64,000 bases of DNA. Origin: Pseudeuparius sepicola. Lineage: Eukaryota; Arthropoda; Insecta; Coleoptera; Anthribidae. Location of the stretch: positions 24,964,647 to 25,028,646 of the forward strand of contig OY987298.1 in assembly GCA_963920635.1 (NCBI GenBank), written 5' to 3'. A program made the position numbers and the translations under genes. Below are positions 12,168 through 22,689 of this stretch, one piece after another (within the stretch, counting starts at the first letter, position 1; every line of letters begins with the position of its first letter). The notes beneath the pieces were generated by a model that was not told the origin of the DNA, ran no database searches, and saw nothing but the letters and a program-made list of their open reading frames with translations.

Positions 12168-12199
12168 GGAATCACTACTCGTTCTATCTTTACATTAGC

Positions 12200-12720
12200 A
12201 ACCCCTCGTTGAGCCTTGCTGAACTATTTACGGAACACTCGTGGATAATGAAAAATACGCAAAAACAAATTGGGCAAGTGATGCCGCAATCGATCGTAGT
12301 TCGTCAAAAAACAGCTACTTGGGCGGAGACCGGAGACCCCGATTTCCGGAAAGTGCAAGATAGCCGAAAGGCCGATCGGCCGGCGTCAGCGATAAACGGT
12401 CGGCCGGCGATCGGATGTTGCAACTCGCAAAGTGCCGCGTGGGGCAACAATCGATTCTGAAATCGGCTCGTCTCGCTGAATTTCTGCTTACCGATCATCC
12501 GGAGTGCATTCACCACTCGCCGTGCGCGAATAGCGCACCAGCCACCGGACGGAACTGCCGAACGAAAAGTCGCCTACTGTTTGTAACTCGATGCAAGGTG
12601 TTATTCATTCGAGATCGGTGATTTTTACGCCTAGATGTCTTTCCAATTAAATAATTACGAGAATTGGAAAATTATACTGAATACAAATTTTGAAGGAGGA
12701 CAACCTCCTTCAAAATAGTA
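12200..12720. other. GC-rich, CpG-containing unannotated stretch
   Basis: Base composition rises sharply, with GGCCGGCG-type words repeated near 12370-12415. Overlapping open frames occur on both strands (12209-12621), and none has a recognisable domain. It may be old unique DNA or a CpG-rich control region. Nothing in the sequence decides between these. Confidence 0.35.
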
Positions 12721-13289
12721 TAAGAGCCGGCCCACAGCCGACTCTAGGATAAAAGCCCTGAAGTATAGAAAACTGGCAACAAGGGATGCGGGTCCACGTC
12801 GCGTGCCCTGACACTGCCTGTCAGTTGATTTTACAAGAAATTTACCAGAATTCATTTGTGTAGTGCGGGTAGTGCTATCGTCGCCATATTGCTACGACGA
12901 GGCAGTGTGTCTCTGGTCTCTGGGTGGAAACAGACAGCCCTAAGTGCTGGCGACAGCTTTTTTATAAATTTGTTTTGTTGTGCAAAAGTGAAACATTTCT
13001 ATAAAAGTTCGAAGTGAAGAATCGTTCCTTTACAATTTCAAACCTCAAGATGCCTAGAACCGCGTCGAGGGAAGCTTTCTCTGCTTGACGACAAGCGGTC
13101 AACTTGTATTCATTTTGGGCGAAAGGACGAAAATTTGAGAATAAAATATGATTAAGGGCTAATTGCATAGGAAAACTAAAGTACCCTTTAAAATTAAAGG
13201 AGCTTTCTAACAATCCCACGATTGTTTAGTATTGTTGCAAAAGTTTCTTTACTTAATGTTAAAGTCAAAAGATAATTTAGTTGAATGTA

Positions 13290-14025
13290 CGGGTGCGGCA
13301 AATCAAACAGTGCAATTTTGAAGGGCTATTAAAAAAATGGCACAACTTACGAAAAAGTGGGTTATTCTGCTCGAGTCAGTACTACACCCCATTTTTTTTA
13401 CTTAAGTTTTTAAAGATCATATCACCAAGATTATATCCTCCAGAAGCGATGCACTTGATGTAGGCGATTTCTGAAGTTTTCAACTGCGTTCTGGCACATA
13501 TCGATAGGACTGGCGGCGACATCACTACTGAAGAACCTTTTTTTGAGTCAGAATTGGAACGGTTGACTGAAGAACAAGGCTTTGAGTATATTTAGTTCCA
13601 ACAAGACAAAATTGCGGTAAATGTTCCCTGCGAGCCTCGTCTATCTGAGGGGCGACCTGGGGCGGTTGGCAAGGCGAGATCACCGGATTTGAGCATTTGC
13701 GATTTTGTCCTGTGGGGCTATCTCACGGAAAAGGTTTTTATGCATCCTTCTCGCAACTTGGAATAACTGAAGATTCGTATTAAAGAGGAAATCGCCGCCA
13801 TTCCGATCGATATGTGTCAGAACGCAGTTGAAAACTACAGAAATCGCCTAAATCAGTGCTTCGCTTCTGGAGGACATAATTTTGCCGATGTGATCTTTAA
13901 AACTTAACTGAAAAAATGGAGTGTAGTACTGGCTCAATCAGAATAAACCACTTTTTCGTAAGTTGTGCCAATTTTTTTAAGCGTCCTTCAAAACAGTATA
14001 CTGTTTATTGTTTTGCCGCACCCTG
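13290..14025 (+). mobile_element. Decayed Tc1/mariner element, palindromic derivative
   Basis: The ends are CGGGTGCGGCAAA and TTTGCCGCACCCTG, with TA on both sides (13288-13289 and 14026-14027). Arms of about 235 bp (13290-13525 and 13795-14025) are inverse copies. The right arm holds the end of the transposase gene, so the left arm is an inverted copy of that same coding end. Only about 270 bp of unique centre remain. The homologous repeat at 26222-27160 lacks the element, which confirms it as an insertion. Confidence 0.9.
13596..13907 (+). pseudogene. Mariner-family (IS630/Tc1/mariner) transposase, 3' remnant
   Basis: A 104-codon frame ends in the family-typical DVIFKT followed by a stop. 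It begins at FQQD, which fits the second catalytic Asp block. It then has RSPDLSICDFVLWGYL, which carries the third catalytic Asp, followed by a helical tail typical of the family. An in-frame TAA at 13764-13766 interrupts it. The spacing between the two Asp blocks is shorter than usual and lacks the expected basic stretch, so an internal deletion is likely. The N-terminal DNA-binding half is absent. The enzyme would have cut and rejoined transposon ends in the nucleus. This copy is dead. Confidence 0.9.
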
Positions 14026-14399
14026 TATTATGAAATTGACCCTAACTGCAATTTCAATCAGAAGAGATTACTCTCCTTCACAACATGCTGTTCTCTGTTC
14101 GCTTGTTTGTATTTTTATGAAAATTTAACCATAAGGGAAGATAGATCATTTGCCTGATCGCGCACTTTGCAAAAAATTCTCACAAAAATTCGACATACAA
14201 CAAAATTTAGTCCCCTCTATTTGCCCAAATTTACCATATTATTTGTCTAAAATGTACTTATCCACACCAGGAATCGTACTTATAAATACTTATACTTTTG
14301 TGTACATTTTGTTACTTGTTACTGCTTTTATTGTCTGTTAAACTTACTTAGGTACCCAATTATTGAAACAAAGTTAAAATGTATTTAATTATAATGAAA

Positions 14400-15390
14400 A
14401 AGAACGTTTAACATCTATTAGAAAATATAAACTAAGCCAAAGTGCAGACTGCTCTATACCATTGAGTAATCACTCAACGTCTATACTGCATAGACCCGTT
14501 GAACCGTCCCGCTGCGGCGTTGCCACATGTTTGCACAGGGCTTGTAAGTTGAGAAGGTTGTGGCCGGACGCATGATTTCAACACTCATAAGATTATAGAA
14601 TAAGATGTTATGTAAAATGTAGACAGTATATTTCTTTACTTGAAGCGAGTAGGTTGCCTCAATTAATATGGGACCGATCATTGTTATTTAAAGAAGTTGT
14701 GGTAAATTTTTTTGGGCAAATCTACTCTCATATGATTAATATAGAACAAAATAGGAAATAAGGCCCATGGAGCAACAATAAAAAAAAGGGTTCTTTGCTC
14801 CTTTAGAAATCCGATAGGCGTATTTTCGGGGCCCCGAGAATTCTCCGCTGTTAAATACGGCGCGAAAGACGGGGGCAAGACCGGACCTCGGGGACGCGAG
14901 TTGTGTGCGAAGTCCCGCAATACAGAATACAGCCAGTGCCATATACCGTTTGATGCACAGGAAAACAAATTTTCAAACGCGTTTTTCGGGAGACCTGACG
15001 GTACAGCGGGATGGCCGGAGAACGGGTCAACATATTTAGCGAAACTTTTTCAAGTAAATTATTTCCCGTTTTCGGGTTATTAAGGATTTTCGGCGAAAAA
15101 AACGACCAACGCAGGTGGGACGCATCTTTTTTACGTGATTGGTCGGCATTTCCCGTCACCTAAAAGCCAAAGTCCGAAAACTGTCAGAAATTGCCCCGTT
15201 TTGCCGAGCTACAAGCTAAGTTATTTCTGCTCGGGGCTCTATGGGGTCGGAATTTTTATAGCTTCTCTCCAGTCTTCAGGTGAGGTGCAGATGCTTTCGG
15301 TGCCCACGAAAAATAAAAAAATGAGAAAAAACACGCAATTTCTAAGAGCGGTTCCTCTGGATTTCCCGTCAATTTATTTTGGTTGACCCC
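14400..15390. repeat. Dispersed repeat portion shared with 27340-27490 and, inverted, 30962-31610
   Basis: 14400-14560 matches 27345-27490 (CTGCGGCGTTGCCACATGTT and flanks). 14560-14700 and 14960-15390 recur in inverse orientation at 31610-31440 and 31440-31020, for example CCGAAAACTGTCAGAAATTG and TGCAGATGCTT. The word TGCCTCAATTAATATGGGAC at 14657 corresponds to the terminal repeat of the 30962-31506 copy. The overlapping 60-102 codon open frames here are incidental. Confidence 0.8.
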
Positions 15391-15399
15391 TGCGTCTCC

Positions 15400-16870
15400 G
15401 GCACTGGTGGAAGTAGAGAGGTCAAATTATTTTTAATTCATAGCACTTAATGTGTGTATAAACTGTGCCAAATATGTCTGCCGGAGCTGTCGTCCTTTAG
15501 GAAAAATAAAAGAAAACTTGAAAAAAAAAATTGAACTTTGACGCCCTGTATAATGAAAACCGCTAGGATTTCGATACATGTTTATATGAAAAAATCTCCT
15601 ATTTTTGAAATTACTGATTATATATTTCCGTTCATAAAAGTCTCGTGATGCTCGTAACTGATTCCCGTCACGATTTTTTTCATGTGTTTGCAACCCCTTA
15701 GCTTCTTAGCAACTATCCCCACCGCCGCCTAGCCAGCTGACACCCCCAAACGTAGCTGCACAATGTGGGTACAATCGGATGAAAATATAAAGAAACTGCC
15801 CGAAAGCGTTGTAATTTTTGTACACGGGCTCCAGGTATACCTAGATATGCGAAGGAGGGAAAGTTCGCTTACGTGTTCGGAGAACGTTCGCGAACGTTCG
15901 CCAACGTTCTACCCCCGTGCGCGCACGTATTCTGATGGGCACAAAAGAGCACGGAAAGGGAACGTTCCCTTGAATATGCTCGAAATTGGGAGAACGAAAG
16001 GCATGTGTGACGACATTTTAAGAATTTGGCAATGTTACTATAATTATTGTGGACATCTATGTGGCATCACCGCTACTATGGCACGCGCCTGCACCTTCAT
16101 ATTTGCTGTGGCGGCGCAGTACGAGCCTTCTACCTTCACTCCTACTCCCATTCATTATTGCCAATGGCCGACTTTATTTTACAGCTCTAATGCTGATAAT
16201 GGTGGGATATGCTGGCAAGATACGATGATTTAAAGGCACAATAAACAGACGAGTTTTTCCTAGATCCCCACTTCTGAGTCACCCGCGACGGTTTGCCGTA
16301 GACCTCCGAAGATTTATAGACACTTATTCCTGTCCAAACCCCTCGTCCGGACAAAGGCGGAGACAATGGTCCCGGCCTCGAGAGAAGAAACTCGGACGGA
16401 AGAAGCTCCCGCCGCGCTTCCGGCCGCGCAGGTAGACGAGGACCCTTCGCGGATGGCCCTTCACGGATGGCTGGCGGCGCCGAGCCCCCGGTGACCCGCG
16501 GGCAACGCGGCCCGTCACTATAGTCACTAGACTCGTGCTGCGCGAGCGACGAAACGGTGCCCCATAATGCTGGGCGAGTTTATGTTTTGTTTAATGGTGA
16601 CGGGTAACGAATATCCGACCCTCGGACAATCGTTTGCACCTCTTAAAGGACGTTAGCAATAAATAAAATTTGAATGGGCGAAGAGATGGACACAGAAGGA
16701 ACAGGGTGTCTCTGAAACCGTGAGGTGGTATGCTAGGGTGCACGCGCCAGGATTTTAAAGAAAAAAACACAATTTTATTAATAACTCTTCCGTTTTAAAA
16801 CACATTTTTTGTGCAATACTAGTAAAAAAATCAAAGAACAAACGTAACAAAAGGTTAGTATTATACCACA
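15400..16870. other. Unassigned stretch with GC-rich block, no supported gene
   Basis: A 156-codon open frame occurs at 15763-16233 on the plus strand, with no domain I recognise. A strongly GC- and CpG-rich block lies at about 15860-16560, including an inverted GAACGTTCG cluster near 15880-15905. The open frames may simply reflect the GC content. The block could be an exon or promoter region of a host gene, but no splice or promoter evidence is clear. Confidence 0.35.
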
Positions 16871-16877
16871 GAATATA

Positions 16878-19801
16878 CAGGATGTCCCATTTTGGGTGTT
16901 TTTGGGTGTTTTTCTCAAAAATCTCGGTTATTATTAAAGCTAGAGGGTTGCGGTTTTCATGTCAATTACTTTTTGAGAGGAATTTGGTGGATCAATCAGA
17001 TTTTAGATAAGTTTTATAGTTTCCGCGCATTGGCGCAGGACTGAAATTTTCGATTTTTTGGAAACCTCTCTCCTGGCTACAACTTACATATATCGACAAA
17101 TTTAATCAACTATTTTTATAAATTTTTTGGCGTAGAATCGAATGGAATAATTAGTTTTTTGGTACACTCTCAAAATGGTAATCTTAAAAGCTGAGAATAT
17201 GGTTTTTTCAAAACTATTTATTCACCTGAAATAAATTATTGCTCCGATGAAAAAAATATTGTACAGCCAAATGCAAACATTTTCATAAAGCAAGTAGTCC
17301 GCTCCTCTTAAAGTTAAAAATAACTATTATTTGATTCAAAAATAAAAGTGGTAATTTAATTTTACCATGTATTTAAAAATCAACAAAATCGTATTTCTTA
17401 AATCAAATAATGATTGGTGTAAAATGAAGCAATATTTAATCTTTAAATGAATACTGTTCAATATATTTGAGTTCAAATCTTTGTTATATTATGTCAAGAG
17501 TAGTTATTATTATTATGAAAATTCTTTCTCTTTATTCAAGTAAAGGTAATCTTGTCTTATATAATCCAAGTAAAATGTTTGTTTCACCTCAAATGTACGA
17601 AGTTATAAAAACCGACATAAAAAATGATTCGATAGTATATATTCAAGAATAGTGCACTTCAATCAAGAACACTATATTCTTGAAATGTATTTCTTAGGGA
17701 GGGGGGAGTGCCGGCGATAGGAAAGAGCCAGGCCGTGGCCAATTTTTTTGCAGATGCGTTTGGACTTGTCACACGTTTCATCCGCGCTCGAAGTGTTGTA
17801 CAAAAACTAAAATCATGGACTCAAGACTGTAAGAGTGGGGGTTGGAAAATTTTGGGTCTATTTTCGAAGGTAGGCATATTTCTTATATAACTTATAAATA
17901 TGTAGTTAGAAATTGGACACATTATTTGGGGGTTTCTTCTGTTTCCCAAAGAGATAGACAAAAAGTAGTTAACGCATTGATATTCGTCTAGAAGATACAC
18001 GCCGATTATCATTTTGCCAAAATTTCTTGAACGTGCTGTAACTTTTTGTTTGTGAATATTTTTAGTTTTGGTAAAAATATGTTTTATTTAGTTTTTACGT
18101 ATCATTGATGCAGAGAAATATTTTCTTTTTTAAAATTATATATTTTAATTAATAAAATTGCAACAAAAGACAGTTTACGGCAAATATAGTATTTTATGTT
18201 AAATATTAATGTATTTTATTTTATTTTTGTTATTTAACTTTTTTTCAATAAACAAAAAATAAATCGAAATCATTTGTATTTTTGTTTTAAATTTCCTACC
18301 ATCTTACATACTATTCCTATTATAACGGCTAGATAACGTATTAATAGGTTTATATAGAGCATAAAGTTATTTTACAAAGTGGTATATAGTCTAATCAATG
18401 CATGGGTTTAAAAAAGTGGCTTCGTAACGCAAAAATAGTGCGAGATTTTTTTAAAGAATTCGGTGCTGAATAAAAATGGTTCCAGATATTGTTGCCTAAT
18501 AGGGCTAACAGTCATACATAATATAAATAATATATTGTATAATATAAATAATATATTGTATAATATAAATATAACACTATTTTTTACAATAAGAAAATAC
18601 CCATTGGGTTACTCTATTTTTAAAATATTTTTTCTTCCATTTGAGTTTTAAAATAAAAAAATGAGTAAAATTTCTAAGTCACCTGTTATTTTTAACGGCC
18701 AGAATTCATTAGATACATTGTGTGAAACGACCATTTTAAAGGAAAATGGAATTTACTTGTTTTTTTTTACTTGTTTTTTTTTAACTAATTTGTTACATAA
18801 TTTTTCCTTCGTTAGATCACGTGTACATGCACTGTAAATTTTGAACATACTTTCTTTATACCTACTCCGAGACCTACTCTTAATAACACACGTAGAGGTG
18901 CAGAATTTAAAAATTATGGGCATAATGTTTAGATGGTCAAAACCATGGACAAAATCATAGTACATAAATTGTTTGAAAGTTTGTCAAAGAAGCATAATTT
19001 TTAATTCTTGACAACTTTCCATTTTGCTCTATCAAATATAGACAATATTATACTGAAGAGAAAAGAAATTTTTTTCAAAGTTTCCAAGGCTTGCCTGATT
19101 TTTCAGAATTATTACAATTATCATGTCCCAAATCTGTTTGAAAACTTGAATGAAGTTTTCTATTGCTACGAAAAATGAGTCATCTTGAGGTAAGTAATTA
19201 TTTTGTTTAGACGTAAAGCAAACTGTTCTTAATCTAATACCATTGAGTAAAGGATATAATATATTCTATATTATAAAATATATCCTTTACTCGATGCTAA
19301 TATTTAAATATTCTTTAAACAAGAAAATCTAATTTATTGATTTAATACTTAAATTTGACCCAAGAAATCGATAATTTTCAGACAAGTGTTATTTTTTTAG
19401 AAAAAGAATAAATATATTATTGAGCTAATACAAATTGCTCTCAAACTAAAAATATGGTAGAATCGCGCAAATATTTTATTTACTTGGTCGAATGCTTCAA
19501 TTATTTTGGACGGAAGAAACCATATTCTCAATACTCAAAATAGGTGTATTTTGAGTGAAGTATCATATTCTGTTTAATGGAAGTCAGTTATAGTCTTGAC
19601 TAGAGACTTTCATCAACTTGCTTTCAAAATTATCTGCCGTTTTCAGTTAAGTAAATATATATTTGTGGCATATGAAAACAATGATGCCCTTGATTCAATA
19701 CATATATTCTTGCTTGAAGATTACCTTTTTGAGAGTGTAGCGTTAATAGATTTTGAGATATGAACCAAAGTTATATTTTTTTAAATGGAAACCATAGTTC
19801 A
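16878..19801. mobile_element. TA-type foldback element split by a later insertion
   Basis: The left part, 16878-17162, starts after TA with CAGGATGTCCCATTTTGGGTG. It matches the left arm of the complete foldback at 33970-34564. The sequence resumes at 19740 with 'gcgttaatagattttgaga', continues to the loop 'aaatggaaaccatagttc', and stops at about 19801, so most of the second arm is missing. The interruption is the TIR element at 17165-19737. The homologous copy at 34 kb reads straight through the junction. Confidence 0.85.
17165..19737. mobile_element. 2573-bp TIR element with TA duplication, superfamily unassigned
   Basis: The left end is CACTCTCAAAATGGTAATCTT and the right end is its near-exact inverse, AAGATTACC TTTTTGAGAGTG. 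TA lies on each side (17163-17164 and 19738-19739), and the empty site in the 34-kb foldback has a single TA. The TIR is about 21 bp with one mismatch. The block GAGAATATGGTTT recurs in inverse further inside. Open frames at 17467-17652 and 17708-17890 are short and unrecognised, so this looks non-autonomous. It also contains a 21-bp tandem (18510-18560) and a palindrome around a TATA-rich centre (19248-19298). Confidence 0.85.
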
Positions 19802-19999
19802 ATTAACGAAGGGTATTATCTATTATTAGGCATACCACGAGTTGTATTTAAAAAGAGAATTTAACAACTGCAAATAGTTTAGGAATTATTCAGTGTGTAT
19901 GTATAGCCATAATTTAACAACCCAACTTCTTAGGAATAAATTAACCTTTAGAATTATAAATATTTCCCTCTTCAAAATGTAATTTAAAAAATAAAAAAA

Positions 20000-20090
20000 A
20001 AACAGCCACAACCGGGATTTTAACACGCGACCTATCGTACGTAAAGCGAGAATCATGGCTCTAGTCCATTGAGTCAGATGAATGTTTTAC
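20000..20090 (-). repeat. tRNA-derived SINE head or tRNA pseudogene
   Basis: Read on the minus strand, it has an A-box-like TGACTCAATGGACTAGAGCC. About 40 nt later comes a B-box-like TGTTAAAATCCCGG, in which the invariant C of GGTTC is lost. Spacing and order fit a tRNA, but the acceptor stem is not convincing. Confidence 0.5.
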
Positions 20091-20190
20091 TTAACAAGCC
20101 GTATATAAATTTAACTAGGTACCATGGTTAAAAGTTAGTTCATTTGACAGCTGTCGTTTAGGTTGAACTTTCGATTCTCAATAATATGTT

Positions 20191-20548
20191 TTTCCGAAAA
20201 TCAATCAGAAATATTGACATTTTTGATAACATTTTTGAAAGAAAAAGTCAATATTTCCTTGCACTTAGTCGTTGCCAGGCAACGGAAAGTAACTGTTAGG
20301 AAATATTTATTTTTGTACTGTAAGGAAATATTATTTCCTTACAGTTATTTATAAACTAAAAAAATGATTGAGAACAAGTTTTTCGAAAACAAAGTAATTT
20401 TCGATTTTCGGAAAAATAGTATGTATACCTCGTAGGAAAAGCCACATTCCCCGACTCCGTATTGCCAGTCTCGGCTTACTCCTCGACAGGCAATCTTTAC
20501 GGTCGTCCGGGAATGTTCAGCTTTTCCTACTAGGTACACAATGTACTA
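20191..20548. mobile_element. Short unit (A+B) of a tandem recombinase-bearing repeat
   Basis: This unit consists of block A (20191 to about 20391, starting TTTCCGAAAATCAATCAG) joined directly to palindromic block B (about 20392-20548, ending ACAATGTACTAT). The next unit starts immediately at 20549 with the same A, has 0.85 kb of recombinase gene between A and B, and ends with the same B. A and B are almost identical between units. This unit is therefore either an internally deleted copy or the precursor into which the gene fragment was inserted. Confidence 0.85.
20404..20548. repeat. Palindromic module B, first copy
   Basis: The arms AGTATGTATACCTCGTAGGA and TCCTACTAGGTACACAATGT are imperfect inverse copies. 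Inside are further inverse pairs (CATTCCC/GGGAATG, ATTGCC/GGCAAT). The hairpin extends outwards into ATTTTCGGAAA / TTTCCGAAAAT, which uses the first bases of the next unit. It could be a MITE that formed the unit boundary. Confidence 0.75.
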
Positions 20549-20748
20549 TTTCCGAAAATCAATCAGAAATATTGACATTTTTGATAACATTTTTGAAAGA
20601 AAAAGTCAATATTTCCTTGCACTTAGTCGTTGCCAGGCAACGGAAAGTAACTGTTAGGAAATATTTATTTTTGTACTGTAAGGATATATTATTTCCTTAC
20701 AGTTATTTATAAACTAAAAAAATGATTGAGAACAAGTTTTTCGAAAAC

Positions 20749-21377
20749 AATTTTTACTACAAATGATCTTGATGTATTCGTTTTAGAGTCTGGTATGCCA
20801 ACTAAAAGCTTAGATTGTAGGTCTTCTACATCTTGTAAGGTCATTTTAACTAACTCGTCCATTCTACAAGCTCCAGAAATACCAAATATTACAGCAACCT
20901 ACAACAATAAAGAAATATGTAAATAATCCGAATAAAAATTGAAGTTTTGTGACCTACCTTAATCATTAAATATTCTTTATCTGAAGCTTCCTGGATAAAT
21001 TTGTTGATTTGTTCTTTAGTTAAAATCTTGGATTTTTTTGGCCTATAGCCTTCTGCCTGCCGTTTCAATAATGAACGAAGTTTTGGATATTTAGATATAT
21101 CCACATCATGTCTAATTGCAAGGGTTGCCTTCAACATTGAATAGTTCGCCCACAAAGTAGAAGATTTCATCTTGGAACCAAGCTCCAAGAGGTATGCCAT
21201 TACAACATTTTCTGAGAATGAACTTGCATTTTTATTCTTACGATATTCCATAAAACGATTGTATGCATAGTTATATTTTTCTCTGGATTTTGTTGGCAAC
21301 AAATCCAAGGAGGCAGTATTTACTGCTTCCGTGAGTTCTGGGGGGGTTCCAGAAATGGAACAGTCATCATCACTCAT
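20749..21377 (-). pseudogene. Crypton-like tyrosine recombinase, truncated, two exons
   Basis: Exon 1 (start Met at 21377, or 21455 for a longer form, to 20958) encodes a helical N-terminal core-binding (SAM-like) domain with SREKYNYAYNRFMEYR and a lysine-rich KKSKILTKEQINKF segment. A 59-nt intron (20957-20899, AAG|GTAGGT to TTGTAG|GTT) is phase 0. Exon 2 (20898 to about 20749) continues in frame into the catalytic domain, with GACRMDELVKM carrying the first catalytic Arg and a following PDSKTN strand. The frame then runs into repeat block A. The His-x-x-Arg and nucleophilic Tyr blocks are missing, so it cannot be active. The domain assignment is by family resemblance to eukaryotic (Crypton/KIAA1958-type) recombinases. 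Confidence 0.75.
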
Positions 21378-21604
21378 CACTTTATACTTTTGCTTTTTAG
21401 AACGTTCGAAAACGCGGAAAACACTATGGGAAAACGCCAAAAATAAACTTTTCATGCGTCAAGTTTGACAATTCAATATTACTTTGTTTCCATAGTTACA
21501 AAACAAATAATTCATGGCATCCTTTATTTGTGAATAAAATTAATAATGCTTATTTCAAAATTTTAACAAGTTGATTGTAATAATTTATGTTCTTTGAGTA
21601 ATTT

Positions 21605-21753
21605 TCGATTTTCGGAAAAATAGTATGTATACCTCGTAGGAAAAGCCACATTCCCCGACTCCGTATTGCCAGTCTCGGCTTACGCCTCGACAGGCAATCT
21701 TTACGGTCGTCCGGGAATGTTCAGCTTTTCCTACTAGGTACACAATGTACTAT
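21605..21753. repeat. Palindromic module B, second copy
   Basis: Nearly identical to 20404-20548 (one clear difference, 'tactcctcg' against 'tacgcctcg'). After ACAATGTACTATT the sequence leaves the repeat (TTGTGCTAATAG), which marks the unit end. Confidence 0.8.
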
Positions 21754-21992
21754 TTTGTGCTAATAGATATTTAAAAATCAATGTGTTAACTGAAAACATA
21801 TGTTCTAGTCCTAAATTTGGTCATGTGAAGAAGTTATCGGGTTATCAGTTTTAGCTGCCGCAATATTGGTTTAGCGTAACTAGGACGTAACTAAGAGAGT
21901 ATAGGATTTCAGCGATTATTTCCCCCATACTGCTTGCATCCAATAAGGTAGCTCCTTCCATAAAAATCCAACCAATCATATGCCTCTGCTAG

Positions 21993-22046
21993 CGATAATT
22001 GCACTTGTGCAAATTATCGCGGTAATTGCACTTGTGCAAATTATTA
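21993..22046. repeat. Twin self-complementary motif ATAATTGCACTTGTGCAAATTAT
   Basis: TAATTGCACTTGTGCAAATTA occurs twice about 25 bp apart. Each copy can fold on itself (TTGCAC/GTGCAA). A CGCGGT / ACCGCG pair flanks the second copy. Confidence 0.6.
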
Positions 22047-22454
22047 CTTCGTTGCTTAGCAACCGCGAATCTGTTGGATAAATACAAACACGTACCTACT
22101 TCTTAAAGTTTGTGTGTTTCACACTGTTCTAAATTATGCAGCTTATAAATTATATTGCGGTACTATTAAGCATTGTATCAATGAATTTATATAACTTTTA
22201 CATTGCTAAATTTTTGTTATTGGACCTCCGTCTCCGTTTAAATTTATGACACATTCAGAAAATAAACCAACGCTGACAGGGTGTAGGTATAATCGCATTT
22301 GCCTTGGATATCCAAGTGTCATGTTTGTTTACTCGAACGCTACAGTCGAAGCTGTCAATAAACTCGTTCAAAATGAATCGTTTTGGAAATGTTAACATAG
22401 AAAAAATTAATACAGAAATTATTAAATCGTATTCGAGAAATAATCTCGACAAAT

Positions 22455-22667
22455 ACCACTCGTGCCGGAAATTTAGATAATTTTATTCTCAAGCCCTATT
22501 TTGCCCATTAGCAAAACCACTCGTACAAATTGGGCTTTTATTTTCAGAGATAAAATTTTATTTTTATCAGATAATGAAAGACCAATTTATACTCGTGATC
22601 TTTCTAGGCAAAATAGCGCTTTCGAAAAAATTATCGATAAAATTTCCAGCACTTGTGATATTACATA
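22455..22667. mobile_element. Diverged foldback MITE, about 210 bp
   Basis: The left arm, CACTCGTGCCGGAAATTTAG...CTATTTTGCC, is inverted on the right as GGCAAAATAGCG...AAATTTCCAGCACTTGTG. Smaller inner pairs also match (ACTCGTACAAATTGGGCTTT against GACCAATTTATACTCGTG). Confidence 0.6.
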
Positions 22668-22689
22668 GGATAATAATATGAGGACCATT

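Larger units (their letters stand above)
12775..14140. repeat. Dispersed repeat, copy 1, containing a mariner insertion
   Basis: The sequence from 'tgcctgtcagttgatttt' through 'gttaaagtcaaaa' (to about 13271), then from 'ttgaccctaactgc' (14036) through 'atgaaaatttaac' (about 14128), matches 26222-27160 in direct order. The partner lacks the mariner found here at 13290-14025 and instead has its own insertion at about 26440-26865. Each copy therefore supplies the empty site for the other. Confidence 0.9.
20549..21755. mobile_element. Long unit (A + tyrosine recombinase gene + B)
   Basis: It is head-to-tail with the preceding unit. A' spans 20549 to about 20748, the gene fragment with flank spans about 20749-21595, and B' spans about 21596-21755. 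The A'/gene junction cuts the recombinase inside its catalytic domain. No terminal duplication other than the unit repetition is seen. Cryptons are DNA transposons that carry only a tyrosine recombinase and lack long TIRs, which would fit. A decayed gene fragment caught in a tandem duplication would fit equally well. Confidence 0.7.

Noticed and set aside
15763..16233. 156-codon open frame as a host gene
   Set aside because: No domain, no splice sites that extend it, and it lies in a GC-rich block where long frames arise by chance. It is kept only as part of an unassigned stretch.
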